Numbered from the stretch's first letter, positions 1-11,810 are shown. The stretch is 64,000 nucleotides of DNA from Prosapia bicincta (GCA_036971475.1 JBAIZL010000006.1:62973398-63037397), one strand, 5' to 3'. The notes: generated by a model not told the origin, from the sequence alone. Translations and numbers: made by a program.

Positions 1-515
1 TTTATCAAATAGTAATGTTAAGAGGTATGTCTTATATCAAAAAGTAATAAGGGATATTTCTTTTATTAAAAAGTAATGGTAAGGAATATATTTCTTTTAT
101 CAAAAAGTGTGTGGTAAGGGATGTGACTTTTATCAAAATATAATGGTAAAGAAAATGTCTTTTATCATTAAGTAATGGTAATGAGTATTACTTTTATCAA
201 AATATTATGCTAAAGAACATTTCTTTTATCAAAACGTAATAGTAAAGGATATTTCTTTTATTAAAAAATTAATGGTAAGAAATATATTTCTTTCATCAAA
301 TAGGTTGTGGTAAGGGATTTTACTTTTATCAACAAAGTAATGGTATATGGTTTCTCAAAAGTTAAAGAATATTTCTTTTATAAAAAATAATGGTAAAGCA
401 AATGTCTTTTATCAATAGGTAATGGTAATAAGAATTTCTTTGATCAAAAAGTAATAGTAAAGAACATTTCTTGTATCAAAAAAATAATGGTAAGGGACAT
501 TTATGTTATCAAAAA
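1..515. repeat. Degenerate tandem repeat, about 35 bp period
   Basis: Diverged copies of a unit built from TTTTATCAAAAAGTAATGG and TAAGGGATATTTCT recur roughly every 34-36 bp from the left edge to about 515. The array probably continues beyond the window. Confidence 0.75.
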
Positions 516-812
516 ATACAAAAAGTTCCTGCAGTTACTAACGTCTTGACATGGTAATTTAATATCAGTCATTTCTCTTTTCACTGTCAATTAACTGTAT
601 AGAGCTTTGACACCATTTTTACATCTGCCTTATCATAATTGTGACCTATTGTGCAAGACCACTTTATAAAGTACAAGAAGCAAATTTAGATAATTATTTA
701 AAAACTCTATCAAAAATTTTTCTCCCATTCTAAATAATCAACGTTTTCAATTAAGCATTTGTTTCTAAATCTTATTTAGGCCTACATGTATTGAAAAATA
801 TTTGCGACTTAC

Positions 813-1082
813 TCTTTGAAGTGAACTTCCAAGAACTTTCCGAATCTGGAAGAGTTGTCGTTTCGTACAGTCTTGGCGTTGCCAAAGCTCTCCAGCAGAG
901 GCGAGGCCTCCAGGATCTGTTCAGTGATAAGGTTGGACGGCGACTTGTTTACTGCCGCCAAGTACTGCATCACCAGTTTGGTGGACTCAGTCTTGCCTGA
1001 CCCCGACTCTCCAGATATAACTACGACTTGTGACGACTTTGGCAGAGCGTTATAGGCAGCCGAGCCGATGGCGAACAAGTGA
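813..1082 (-). CDS. Myosin motor exon 5: P-loop and switch I, class XV-like
   Basis: A 270-bp exon: T (completing proline), 89 codons, then GA and a GTAAGT donor (812-807). The CTTCCAG acceptor lies at 1089-1083. Exon residues 24-31 are the Walker A/P-loop GESGSGKT, which binds ATP phosphates. Residues 74-82 are switch [10 protein letters not shown], with the catalytic serines and arginine present. Between them [20 protein letters not shown] is the standard transition helix. [13 protein letters not shown] and the closing FLEVHFK fit the insect myosin XV (Myo10A/Sisyphus) motor. Class VII remains the main alternative. All nucleotide-binding residues visible here are intact, so this is a functional motor, not a pseudogene. 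The next exon (expected D/E-G-x-I..GAKI) is not in the window. Confidence 0.95.
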
Positions 1083-1769
1083 CTGGAAGGGAAAAAATGT
1101 TAAAATACACGTCTTATTTTATTGGATTTATATTATATATTAGAAAATTTAACGGTGCAATAGAAGAGCGACAGTAGAATTCATTTATTCCACAGTTACA
1201 ATAATTGCATAACATTCTCTTCTTTTAACATACTAGGAGATAGTGCATTGTATTTTTTTCTTATTAAGACCGACAACTTTTCCACCAAACATTAAATTAG
1301 AAAATAAAACAGTTAATTAGGCAGCAATTAAATCAAATTTAAAAACAATGTTAAAAAAAAAATAAAGTGTGTAGACACAAATATTAATGTAAATCATATT
1401 AGATATAAGGAAAGACTGCATAAATCCGCCAATGAACATCTTTCAGCATCTACTGCAAAAGTCTCTGAATTTATATTTTTATATAACTTTACCTTGGAGG
1501 AAGCTGCGTATACATAAACCTTTCCTTTTAAAGTCTTTATAAGGCATCCAGTATATTAATATGTCAAACCTGTACCTTTAGTGATGGCAATTCAAATTAT
1601 TCTAAATTAAACTTTTAGAAACCTAAACAACGAATGTTTTTAATAATTCAGTTTTATTGTTGTTTATAAAATTTAAATTCAAGATTATACCAAATTTTGA
1701 GTACAGATTCTAAGGAAAATTAGTATTCGGGCCAATTCTACTCGGGTCAGCAAAAAAAAGGAAAAAACC

Positions 1770-2228
1770 TTCACTTACGTTTTATTAAATACAATTAATA
1801 TAAATATGTTATATTATATATATATGTATAAATATATATACATTTATATATATAAATATGTATAAATATACAATATATAAATACAACTAATAAATACAAT
1901 TAATATACATTTAATATAAATAAGAAACATAACCTGTTCTATTACATAACCTATAACATAAATTCACCTGTTTTATAAAACCATATGTTATAACTTATTT
2001 TAAGCCAAATAAGACGAAATAACTATATTGCCCCTTTAGTGAAAAGTTTTTCTTCCATATAAAACAAAAGTTGGTTTAATATTTAATTTAATTATTTCAT
2101 TATTATTTAAACAAACACTGTATTAACACCACGTGTCATCCACTACAAGTTTATAAAAAAAGTATTTTAATAACGATTGAAAATTTGTGCACGATATATA
2201 CAAGGAGAGAATGAACTAATAGAAGTAA
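1770..2228 (-). mobile_element. CAATTCCTAC-end element, long-form remnant
   Basis: Shares with other copies the blocks ACGTTTTATTAAAT, the ATAACCTATAACATAA stretch, the ACGAAATAACT...CCATATAAAAC block, TGTCATCCACTACAAG and AACGATTGAAAATT, ending near GAACTAATAGAAG. The outer left terminus is unclear and a TA-rich insert interrupts it. Confidence 0.55.
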
Positions 2229-2948
2229 CTTAAAAATAAAAGATTTTCAAACGATTGCAAATATCATACGGCTTCCTTCTCTTTAGAAATTGAGTGTTTT
2301 TCAGCCTTTCGAAATTGGAAAATCTAATATACCTATGTTTTAATTAGGAAGGAGTGGTTATTTTGAGAATTGCATATTTAAAAATCTTTTCCTTTAGGAA
2401 GACATTGTTTATTATTATTGCAAATTAAGAATTATATGAGGTAAATGAAACGCCATCTAACAGATGTATGACTTTTGTCTCTGACTGTACATCAACTATA
2501 TTTGAGTGATTTGCTATCATCATCACCGCACATCCCTTTAATCGTACCAATGCTTCGGCCCAATTAATACGGATTTATTACGGATTATCGAATGGGAATT
2601 ATTTTTCAATTTATATGTATATCTAATTGTTTATTTATAATATGAATATAATATTTCTATATTTGAATTCTAACACACTTCCGTTTTTACCTCGAATGCA
2701 ATATTCCCTGAAACAATTCACCTGATTGTAATGAAAATACAAAATGGTTATCTAAAGTTAATACGGACAACTCGATTGCATTTGATACAGATTTCAACAA
2801 ACGAATTTCCGGCGGGTATTTTAAAATAAAGTAATTAATCAAGTGGGCTAGCAATGTCAGTATATATTAAACTCGGTGGATTTTATCAGAAATAAGGTTA
2901 ATTGAAATTTAGCAGTGAAATGCAACGTTTAATTGCTTGCAAAATTAC

Positions 2949-3031
2949 CTTTGCAGCACAATAACATTGTGTAAACGTCCACCTTTCCAGCCAATAATGG
3001 CTCTTGGGAAATAACGTACGGCGGGTCTATT
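2949..3031 (-). other. Exon-like island inside intron 4 (possible cassette or cryptic exon)
   Basis: On the minus strand TATTTACAG precedes an 83-bp segment ending CTGCAAAG followed by GTAATT, both good splice signals. Two frames are open through it; one reads IDPPYVISQEPLLAGK and onward. Its length is not a multiple of three, and inclusion between exons 4 and 5 would break the motor frame. If used at all it would act as a frame-disrupting exon. I do not recognise the peptide. Confidence 0.2.
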
Positions 3032-3087
3032 CTGTAAATAATAATTTACTATCGAAATCTTGTTGCTGTTCATGACGAGCTGGTTGT

Positions 3088-3265
3088 AAATTACAAATTA
3101 CACTTTTTGCTATTACTTGCGACCAGATATTTGTTAACTAAAAGTTGTTAATTGTTTACTTACACTTGGAGGAAACGTTTTCGTCTTACGACTTCTTCAG
3201 CCTCAAATGAGTTAACAAATGTCTGGCCGCAAGTAATAGCAAAAGTGTAATTTGTAATAATTTAC
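3088..3265. repeat. Foldback element with a hammerhead core in its loop
   Basis: Arms of about 53 bp (3088-3140 and 3213-3265) are inverted copies of each other, sharing AAATTACACTTTTTGCTATT. The intervening 72 bp carries a hammerhead-like core on the minus strand, annotated separately. Confidence 0.7.
3166..3206 (-). ncRNA. Hammerhead ribozyme motif, core intact
   Basis: Minus strand, 5' to 3': GAGG (3204-3201, stem I), CTGAAGA (3200-3194), A-GTC-GTAA-GAC (stem II), GAAA (3182-3179), AACGTT (stem III, palindromic), T (cleavage-site position), then CCTC (3172-3169, stem I). GAGG pairs with CCTC. All conserved core bases of the hammerhead (CUGANGA and GAA, with A15.1-U16.1) are present. Short palindromic stem III is typical of Penelope-like element hammerheads, which tend to work as dimers. 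Whether it cleaves is not shown by sequence. Confidence 0.6.
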
Positions 3266-3878
3266 TATTTAACTCTTAGAATTACAAATGTCTATAAAGT
3301 AGAGGACATATAGCAAGCCTATATAAATGCCAATTGTAATTGAGATATTATTAATTAGGTATGTAAAAACGTTACACAAATACATTCACTCATACTTGAT
3401 AATAACCTTTATTCCAGAGACATTGCAAGTGACGCTTCCGAACAATCTATTGCCTATAACAAAATTCGAAATAATTTTTATCGAGTATATGAATTTTCAT
3501 TACAAATCACTTGAAAGTTTAATATAAAAATATAAGGAAAATGTAGCTAGTTTTTGAAATTAGAAAAAAAACTTCCATACAAATACTACTCTTTTGTGTT
3601 ATATTTGTTAACGGAGAAATTTAACTCGACTCAATAAAGGCAGTCGGAAGCGTACAACAGAAGGTAAAATAGTGTAACGGAAACAGAACGACGCTACCGA
3701 GTTAGACGGAAGGTAAAACAGAGTAACATAGAAGAAGGGAGCGAGATGGATATTGGCGTGCGGTATTTAATAGAATTATTTCACTTATAAAATGTATAGG
3801 GTAGTGTATAAATTCTAAAAGTGTAAAAATTGTATAGATAAAACTACAGCGTATAATACAAATTTTGGTTTTAGCTTA

Positions 3879-3913
<35 letters not shown>

Positions 3914-5039
3914 CGACAAGGGTAAAAGGGAATATTAGAGAACGTGTAAAGGAAATTCGATTCAATGAAAGATCTCACGTCTCGGGAGGCTGGCTCTCCA
4001 AAGGAAAGAAATAAGATTCTTTGCTAAATATGCAGCGTACGGATGAGAATCGAAAAGTGCTATAAATTATATACGTAGAGAGTGGGTGAGTGTGAGAGAG
4101 AGAGAGAGAGAGAGAGAAGGAGAGAGTTTCATTGACAATACTCTACATTTGAATAATTGTTTTGGAAGATTTTGGAAGATGCCGACTTCGTAAATTAAAT
4201 CATTGTTAACCACAACTCGTGTAATGAATAAAAATATACCACAAAACGGTCATTTTCACTTTTATATGTTACAAATTTTTTGTGGGGTAGAAAGACAGAT
4301 TTTTTTCTAGGTCTGTAAGTTTTTCATTCTGCAGTAATGTTTACATATGATACACCTTTATAAAGTTGATCCTTCAAGCACTTATTGGATACTTATAGAA
4401 ATAATACAAATCATCAAACAATTCCCAACAGTAAATGCAGTTTCAATAAACATATTTATCTCAATATATTACTTTATTTAACGATCGAGACTCAAAACAA
4501 ACATATCATAAACGGAATTGAAATGTTTATTTTATTACTACATATGCATTTCCCTAGAGATAACAGGATATGTGGCGTACGCCTGATTAAAATGGAAATT
4601 ATCTGAACAAGGCATTTACTGGAAAAAGGACAGACAATTATTCTTTCCTCGTCCATTGCAAAGCCACTATTAGGAAATAAATAGTATTGTTTTTTTCAAA
4701 CTCATTCGTCTGCAAAGAGCAGCGGCCATTTTGTGGATACTAATAAATCAATTGCTAATTCGACACACAACAGGCACCAGATTCAATTTGGGGGAGCTTC
4801 ACTTTGTAGGAGACAGGGGCAAGTGTTTTGATAATTCGATGGTATTGCTTAAAGCAATCACAGTTTTCGTTGCAGAACGAAATACAACTGTCTTCACAAA
4901 ACATTAATTTGCCGGATGCTAAATGCCATCATATAAATAAGTTATTGTTATTTAAATTTGCTTGAATGACTTTATTTAGTAAAATAAATCGTTAAAATAA
5001 TACTTTTTATCCATTCACACAAGTACAAATAGACTTTTT

Positions 5040-5240
5040 AAAGCTTGTAGTGGGTGGCACTTGTAAATAAAGATTCTTCAAATCATAATTAATTATTTTA
5101 ATTTAATTAATTTATTTTAATAATGACTTTCGCTTTTTATTTTGCCACCCAATATTGTCACTGTTATATTTATAATCTTTGTAATTATTTAATAAAAAGA
5201 AAGTACAAATAAAACATTTCTTTGTTATCCTAAGAAGCAT
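5040..5240 (+). mobile_element. CAATTCCTAC-end element, truncated copy
   Basis: Contains the AGCTTGTAGTGG block, TTAATTTAATTAATTTATTT, 'CGCTTTTTATTTTGCC', TAATATTGTCACTG and TTGTAATTATTTAATAAAAAG in family order, ending near TTGTTATCCTAAGAAGCATTGAC. The left end is missing. Confidence 0.6.
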
Positions 5241-5927
5241 TGACTGTAGTTTTTTCATAAGACTTTTCTTATATTAATTTTTTACTAAAATATTCACATA
5301 TAGTTTCGAAACAGAAATTTTAATTAAATATGTTTTTAATAACAATATTTATAAATTTAATTTCGAAACAATATTTTATACATAGAAATATATATCTCAT
5401 TTCCAAAACCCATACACTTACTCTTGTGTGTATTTATATGTATAAAAAGTTCTAAAATGAATAATATAAAAAAACATATTTTCCGAAATATTATAATGGG
5501 TTTTAATGTATTGTAGGGTATGTACAGTGTTAAATGCATTGTAATGTAATGTACACACACAATTAAATTTGTTCTGTATACGTTGATTTTGAATAAGTAG
5601 TATGTGCTAATTTCACTTTAAATTTGGCCGAAAACTATCTTGGGATGAATTCATAAGACAAAATTAGGTCAATTTTAGAATATTTAGCACCTGATTGTAT
5701 TTACTGACAGAAGAGAAGGGTATGTTATAAAATCCTTAATATATTCTTGGAAAAAAAATAACTTCTCAGTTAGACTCAATATATTTTTTTGCACATTTGT
5801 ATTAAGTCCCATCTGAGGAACTTTGATTATTCCATACAAGAAGCTAATCTTGTTATTAATAATTAGGAACCCACTGCAGTTGAATATTAATAATAAACTC
5901 TCAAAAAACTTCTTGACTACAATACTT

Positions 5928-5986
5928 TTTTTATCCCTATGTTCATTTCAGATACTAAGTAACCATCCTCAGAGAGATAACATACA
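5928..5986 (-). ncRNA. Hammerhead ribozyme motif, partly degraded partner
   Basis: The minus strand has CTGAGGA (5972-5966), a weak stem II, GAAA (5949-5946) and stem III ATG-AA-CAT. Stem I pairing (CTCT against GGG) is poor because one base appears lost after stem III. It is the inverted mate of the intact copy at 6020-6066. Confidence 0.45.
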
Positions 5987-6019
5987 CAGACTTTAGAATC
6001 TTTTATAGTCTTTGTATGT

Positions 6020-6066
6020 TATCCCTCTGAGGATGTCTACTTGGTGACAGAAATGTACATAAGGGT
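6020..6066 (+). ncRNA. Hammerhead ribozyme motif, cleanest copy in the window
   Basis: Order on the plus strand: CCCT (6023-6026, stem I), CTGAGGA (6027-6033), TGTC-loop-GACA (stem II, 6034-6049, four perfect pairs), GAAA (6050-6053), ATG-TA-CAT (stem III, 6053-6060), A (6061, position 17), AGGG (6062-6065, stem I, pairs perfectly with CCCT). Every invariant hammerhead core base is present, and the two stem closings fit without bulges. Penelope-like retroelements are known to carry such motifs. The family assignment is inference. Confidence 0.7.
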
Positions 6067-6646
6067 AAAATAAAAAAGTGTCGTGGTCAAGAGGTTTTGA
6101 GTATTTATTATTAATGCAATCTTGATTTGATTATTACTATTTATTGCTAGGTGAGTACTACTATGGTTGAATCAATTATATTTCATTTCTCGATATTTAT
6201 AAAATATGGTTACAAACAACAAAAAGTATTTTATTCCTTATACAACAATAAACATATATTTTATACATTTCTAAATAAAATCTAAAATTAGAATTTCCAT
6301 TTAATTGTGGATTTATACCCCTTTAACACTCAACGCTTGATGTTTATTGTAGCACATTTCATACAATCATCAGTGATTGGAGGTTGCCATGGAAACCTTT
6401 CTTAGTGCTTTGTATAAAATTGCATTCATTTCAACGAAATGAAATTATGAGTAAACAATGTTTGATACTCCAAATAAGTCAAGTATTTTCAATATTAATT
6501 AAATTCACTTATTTATTCATGGCTGTTATGTTTATTTTTAATTAGGTAAAGATAAATTAAGTTTATTTGGTTAAGTAACATTTTCATTGACTAATGTTCT
6601 ATAGAACTATCTTGTAAACATTAATCAGTTGAAAGGGGGACTTATT

Positions 6647-7581
6647 ACAATCGGGTGTTCTTATCACTATGTTGAACACAATCGGGTGTTCTTATCACTA
6701 TGTTGAACACAATCGGGTGTTCTTATCACTATGTTGAACACAATCGGGTGTTCTTATCCCTATGTTGAACACAATCGGGTGTTTTTATTACTACGTTGAA
6801 CACAATCGGGTGTTCTTATCACTACGTTGAACACAATCGGGTGTTCTTTTCACTATGTTGAACACAATCGGGTGTTCTTATCACTATGTTGAACACAATC
6901 GGGTGTTCTTATCACTACGTTGAACACAATCGGGTGTTCTTATCACTACGTTGAACACAATCGGGTGTTCTTATCACTACGTTGAACACAATCGGGTGTT
7001 CTTATCACTACGTTGAACACAATCGGGTGTTCTTATCACTACGTTGAACACAATCGGGTGTTCTTATCACTACGTTGAACACAATCGGGTGTTCTTATCC
7101 CTATGTTGAACACAATCGGGTGTTTTTATCACTACGTTGAACACAATCGGGTGTTCTTATCACTACGTTGAACACAATCGGGTGTTCTTATCCCTATGTT
7201 GAACACAATCGGGTGTTCTTATCACTACGTTGAACACAATCGGGTGTTCTTATCACTACGTTGAACACAATCTCGGGTGTTCTTATCACTATGTTGAACA
7301 CAATCGGGTGTTCTTATCACTACGTTGAACACAATCGGGTGTTCTTATCACTATGTTGAACACAATCGGGTGTTCTTATCACTACGTTGAACACAATCGG
7401 GTGTTCTTATCACTATGTTGAACACAATCGGGTGTTCTTATCACTATGTTGAACACAATCGGGTGTTCTTATCACTATGTTGAACACAATCGGGTGTTCT
7501 TATCACTATGTTGAACACAATCGGGTGTTCTTATCACTATGTTGAACACAATCGGGTGTTCTTATCACTATGTTGAACACA
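6647..7581. repeat. 31-bp minisatellite, about 30 copies, abutting the exon 4 splice donor
   Basis: The unit is ACAATCGGGTGTTCTTATCA followed by CTATGTTGAAC. About 30 head-to-tail copies differ at a few sites (TATG/TACG, TCACTA/TCCCTA, TTCTTA/TTTTTA), plus one 2-bp insertion near 7272. Each unit has an inverted repeat, GAACAC-AATCGG-GTGTTC, that can form a 6-bp hairpin in RNA or DNA. In the myosin transcript the array starts within about 10 nt of the GTAAGT donor. There are no unique spacers, so it is not CRISPR-like. Confidence 0.95.
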
Positions 7582-7593
7582 AATAATACTTAC

Positions 7594-7703
7594 GGTGGTA
7601 GCGTTCCCAATATTTGGCCTTCGTACTTCTTCACCATATCCAGACCGTACATGTCGTACATTTTGTAAGGGTTCACTGCGATCAAGATGCTGCCAGTGTA
7701 CGT
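7594..7703 (-). CDS. Myosin motor exon 4 (TYTGSILIAVNPY segment)
   Basis: On the minus strand a CTTTAG acceptor precedes 36 codons plus CC, followed by a GTAAGT donor at 7593-7588. The peptide begins TYTGSILIAVNPYK, continues MYDMYGLDMVKKYEG, and ends QILGTLP-P, the proline being completed by T from the next exon. AVNPY is universal in myosins. The YGLDMVKKYEGQILGTLPPH stretch argues for class XV over class VII, which has TADQI..Y..R.IGELPPH. The 3' end lies only about 10 nt from a 31-bp minisatellite array. Open frames read here in other phases are shadows. Confidence 0.93.
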
Positions 7704-7901
7704 CTAAAGACAGATCAGATATGTTTGTTTTAGAAACACATAACATTCAATATTCAACTAAAGATTTTGTTAAAGACGAGCTGTACCCTGCAACGCTTTA
7801 CTGTAGCACAATGTGGTTGCACGTAGGTCTATGAGAAATAAGGATCGAAACGGAGCATACGTTTCGTAGAGATAATTTTGGGTAATTCTTCACAGTCTAA
7901 G

Positions 7902-8386
<485 letters not shown>

Positions 8387-8409
8387 AACGTATACATCTC
8401 TTCTATTGC

Positions 8410-8765
8410 AGTATCAGGTATGTTACTGACGCAATAAATACATGACAAAACATTTTGAAGTGGTTTGTATGTCATGACAAAATTTTATCTAAATCACGGC
8501 AGAACTTTTGAGTTTTCAAAGTTTTTTAGTTTACCCAAACCAACATGACATTTTTACATATAACGAATAATAATGGAGGATCCCTTTGCATGTGACAGAC
8601 AGCCCAGATGGTAGTATACAGCTGACTGTTAGAAAATCTGTTTTCACGCGGTCCCGAGTATGCTACTGACGAGAAAAAAAGATGAAAACTATCGTTGAAC
8701 GGAATTGTATGTCTTGTCAAAATGTGACCACAATTGCTGCAGAAAGTTTTGAGTTTTCGAAAAAC
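8410..8765. repeat. Diverged direct repeat (about 243 bp offset) ended by (TA)n
   Basis: A block at about 8410-8522 (TATGTTACTGACG, TTGTATGTCATGACAAAA, GCAGAACTTTTGAGTTTTC) recurs at about 8652-8765 with substitutions. A (TA)n tract follows at 8772-8815. Confidence 0.6.
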
Positions 8766-8768
8766 AAC

Positions 8769-8821
<53 letters not shown>

Positions 8822-10420
8822 AAAAAATATTTATTTCAGTTGGTTTACGTAAACTATAAATAATGTTATTAAATGGTAATTACAAATCAATGTCATATAA
8901 AAAAAAATTACACAGAATATACAAAAAAGGATTTTTATTTACTGCGCTGGGAGAGTTATGCGGCTTATGGCTAACGAAAGAAGCCTCAAATTGGGCAAAC
9001 TTACAGTAAATCTATTGTTTGGTTACAAAGGGGTCACTTAAGCCCCATAATTACAACTGATTATGTTTTTTGTTCTAATTTTAATATAATAGATCTAATA
9101 ATAATTTACCTCCAAAGGAACTTTAAACTACTTAACACCAATATTTTTCTCAAGTATTCTATAGATATCAATGTTCCATTATCAAGCTTTTATAAGTTTT
9201 CGTAAACTATTCTTACATTCCCGCCAGGATTCCTCTCTTTCATTTGCAAGGTTTACGCCTGTACTTTATCCCACAAAAAAACCTATTAAAAGCGAGGGCT
9301 GTCTGCCAATACCAAACCTTTTGATCATCATGTATAGAAGGGGTGCCTGCAAATAATTATTTAATTTAATTTTAGGTTTGAACGTTGTATGATGATGTTT
9401 AGTATCACCGCATGCTTTCTGTGCTTTTTGTTTTCGTTTTATGTGGTTTTCATGTTTTTAAATATCTGCACACTAAATAACTCTCTGTGATGACTAAAAG
9501 TTTGGCATTTGTCTTTGATTCTGAGTGGATACATTTGATTAGTTGTCAATCTGGACAATGTAAGTCCGAGATAGGCTAATGGCAGTTTGGGTGAAATCAA
9601 TGTTTCAGGCTTTGTAACTTATATTTAATTTGGCTTACAATCAATTCTTCTGCTACTTGTCGACGTTCAATTGACCATATTTCATTTTGGATGGCCATAC
9701 ACAGATATAAGGATTGATTACAAGATTTTTTAAGGTTGAAAATACAACAAATAGGAATATTTGCCTACTTCTAAAAGGAAGATTCTATTTTGTAGAGATC
9801 TCAAGAGAATAGAATAATTTATTTTGGCTGCTCGGGAATGATGCAATCGTTTGTAGTTAAAAAGCCTGGAGCGCCCATAATATATCATATACAAGGTATA
9901 AATACTATCAAAAGTAAATGTTTATAGTTGAAATAAATTAATTTTAAAATATAATATATCCCTTAGTGCTCAGAGCTTCTATTTTTAGTCATAAAAGAAT
10001 CCAATGTATTCGTGAAGCACAAAATGTATTCTACTCTCTTTTGATCAGCTCAAAATGAAAGCGTGTTTGAATAAGGATTTTTATATGTTCTTATTTAAGA
10101 CGTTGTCTCCCCATCATACTTTTATTAAAATCAAATCTAAATATTTCCCTCGGGTGTTCCCGCGTGAGCGCACAGTTGTGAATAAAAACTAAGATAATTT
10201 ATTAATATAATTCTTTCTTTTAAATTTAAAAGGATTCAGACAGTTTGTGTCATAAATTCAAATTTAGATACGCTTTGTAGGTTCTATTCATCCTTAATAG
10301 AACCGTTATTTAAATTATAACATATATTAATAATTTAAGTTACTTCTTAAACATTATAAATAAAAATAGCCCATTCCTGCACTGCTTAGTCTAGAGTAAA
10401 TGTAAGTAACTGATACTTAC

Positions 10421-10484
10421 ATAAATCAGTTCCTTGTCGTAACGAATTTTTAAGTTCCACAAAAGCGATGCCTCATTTAGATCT
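10421..10484 (-). CDS. Myosin motor exon 3
   Basis: A 64-bp exon on the minus strand. The acceptor TTTGTTCACAG is followed by A (completing the split serine), then 21 codons reading DLNEASLLWNLKIRYDKELIY, then a GTAAGT donor (10420-10415). This is the myosin motor segment with the L(L/W)NL..RY...LIYT pattern found directly before the TYTGSILxAVNPY strand. It joins the next exon in phase 0 (TAT|ACG), giving LIY-TYTGS. Nothing is frameshifted or missing. Confidence 0.9.
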
Positions 10485-10749
10485 CTGTGAACAAAAATGA
10501 GAAAAATTATTACATGACCCATTAAAAGTTGACTTTTTATTTAAAAGCCATAATTTATTAGACAAAATGACAATTATTAACGTTAGAAACATAAACATAA
10601 CGATTGGTTGTTTTATCTGCACCCAACACACCTCTAGCACAGTTTTAGTATGTTTGGGCTCCCACTTCATTCGCACGTTTAAACACTTCTAAATACGGTT
10701 AGAAAAAACTAGTTTCTAATTTTTGTTTTTTTGAGCACTTGTAATAAGT

Positions 10750-11163
10750 ATTGAATAAACGATTAACCGGTTGAATATCGAGTCAAAGAAGTTTATTTAA
10801 TAATGCAATAATTCGGCAACTATTGTGTTGCCCTTATTAAGCCTGTAGTGCTATGATGAACTAAGTCCTTCAGGTAGAGTTCAAAGGAGTAATGTGAGGA
10901 GGCAAAACATCAAAACCCTACACTCTACCAGGAAACTTCTTTGGGAAATATCTTTGGAAATATTAACTTTCCGCACTAACTGGTGAAGTATAATTTGATA
11001 TGTTGCCTCCTCACATCCCTCACTTGAACTCTAAATGTAAGGAATTGGTTTTTCATACCAATACAGGCCTGATAAGGCCAACGAAGTAGTTGCCGAAACG
11101 TTGCACTAAATAAATAAACTTCTTTGACTCGATATTCAACCGGTTAATCGTTTATTCAAAACT
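10750..11163. repeat. 410-bp near-palindromic foldback element
   Basis: The outer arms share ATTGAATAAACGATTAACCG / TTCAACCGGTTAATCGTTTATTC. Inner arms share GTGAGGAGGCAAAACATCAAA / GATATGTTGCCTCCTCAC. Each half has a hammerhead-like block, CTGATAAGGCC...GCCGAAACG, in which the second invariant G is A, so the core is probably dead. A shorter copy lies at about 14490-14715. Confidence 0.75.
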
Positions 11164-11758
11164 AGTTTTTAAGTTCATTTTTCTAATTCAATTCCTACTA
11201 TTAGTTCACAATATCACAATATATAGTTCAAATTTACAATCGTTAATAAAAAACTTTTTATTCATCCAATCAAGTTCAAATACAATTTTTAAACATTGTA
11301 GGGAATGGAACTTGTTTTATTACAGTTTTTTCAAATAATAATTAATTAATTCAATTCCTTTTAATAGTTCACACTCTCGATATGTATAGGGCCTACTAAT
11401 TTTTTTCAAATTTACAATCGTTAATAAAAAACTTTTTATTCATCCAATCAAGTTCAAATACAATTTTTAAACATTGTAGGGAATGGAACTTGTTTTATTA
11501 CAGTTTTTTCAAATAATAATTAATTAATTCAATTCCTTTTAATAGTTCACACTCTCGATATGTATAGGGCCTACTAATTTTTTTCAAATTTTCAATCGTT
11601 ATTAAAATACTTTTTATCCATCTACTCAATTTGAAATACATCTTTTTTAAACTTGTAGTGGATAACAATTGATGTTAATACAGATTTTCAAATAATATTT
11701 CAATAATTAATCAATTTAATAATTAATTTCGCTTTCTATTTTGCCGTTTAATTTTGTA

Positions 11759-11810
<52 letters not shown>

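Larger units (their letters stand above)
5885..6114. repeat. Foldback element with a hammerhead motif in each arm
   Basis: Left arm (5885-5980) and right arm (6012-6114) are inverted copies, beginning ATTAATAATAAA and ending TTTATTATTAAT. The centre is about 30 bp. Each arm contains the CTCTGAGGATG...GAAATG block of a hammerhead ribozyme; the right one is intact, the left one slightly degraded. Confidence 0.8.
1083..7593 (-). other. Intron 4 of the myosin gene (6.5 kb)
   Basis: A phase-2 intron (CC|T) between the exons encoding AVNPY and the P-loop. It contains a CAATTCCTAC-family remnant (about 1770-2228), an exon-like island (2949-3031), two hammerhead-bearing foldbacks (3.1 and 6.0 kb), TG and GA microsatellites (3883-3911, 4097-4116), a short-element fragment (about 5040-5230) and the 31-bp minisatellite against its 5' splice site. 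The stretches 1083-1770, 2230-2940, 3280-5030 and 6115-6640 otherwise show nothing supportable. Confidence 0.85.

Noticed and set aside
791..1055. Plus-strand frames over the P-loop exon
   Set aside because: Antisense shadows of the myosin exon, which has conserved motifs and splice sites on the minus strand.
2949..3031. A regular coding exon of the myosin
   Set aside because: Exons 4 and 5 join directly as LPP-HLFAIG; adding 83 bp breaks the motor frame. Kept only as a possible cassette exon.
6647..7581. CRISPR-like array
   Set aside because: The repeats are contiguous with no spacers, and the context is a eukaryotic intron. It is a minisatellite.
7537..7834. Open frames overlapping exon 4 in other phases or strand
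   Set aside because: They are shadows of the 110-bp myosin exon; the frame joining TYTGS to PPHLF is the only one that makes protein sense.
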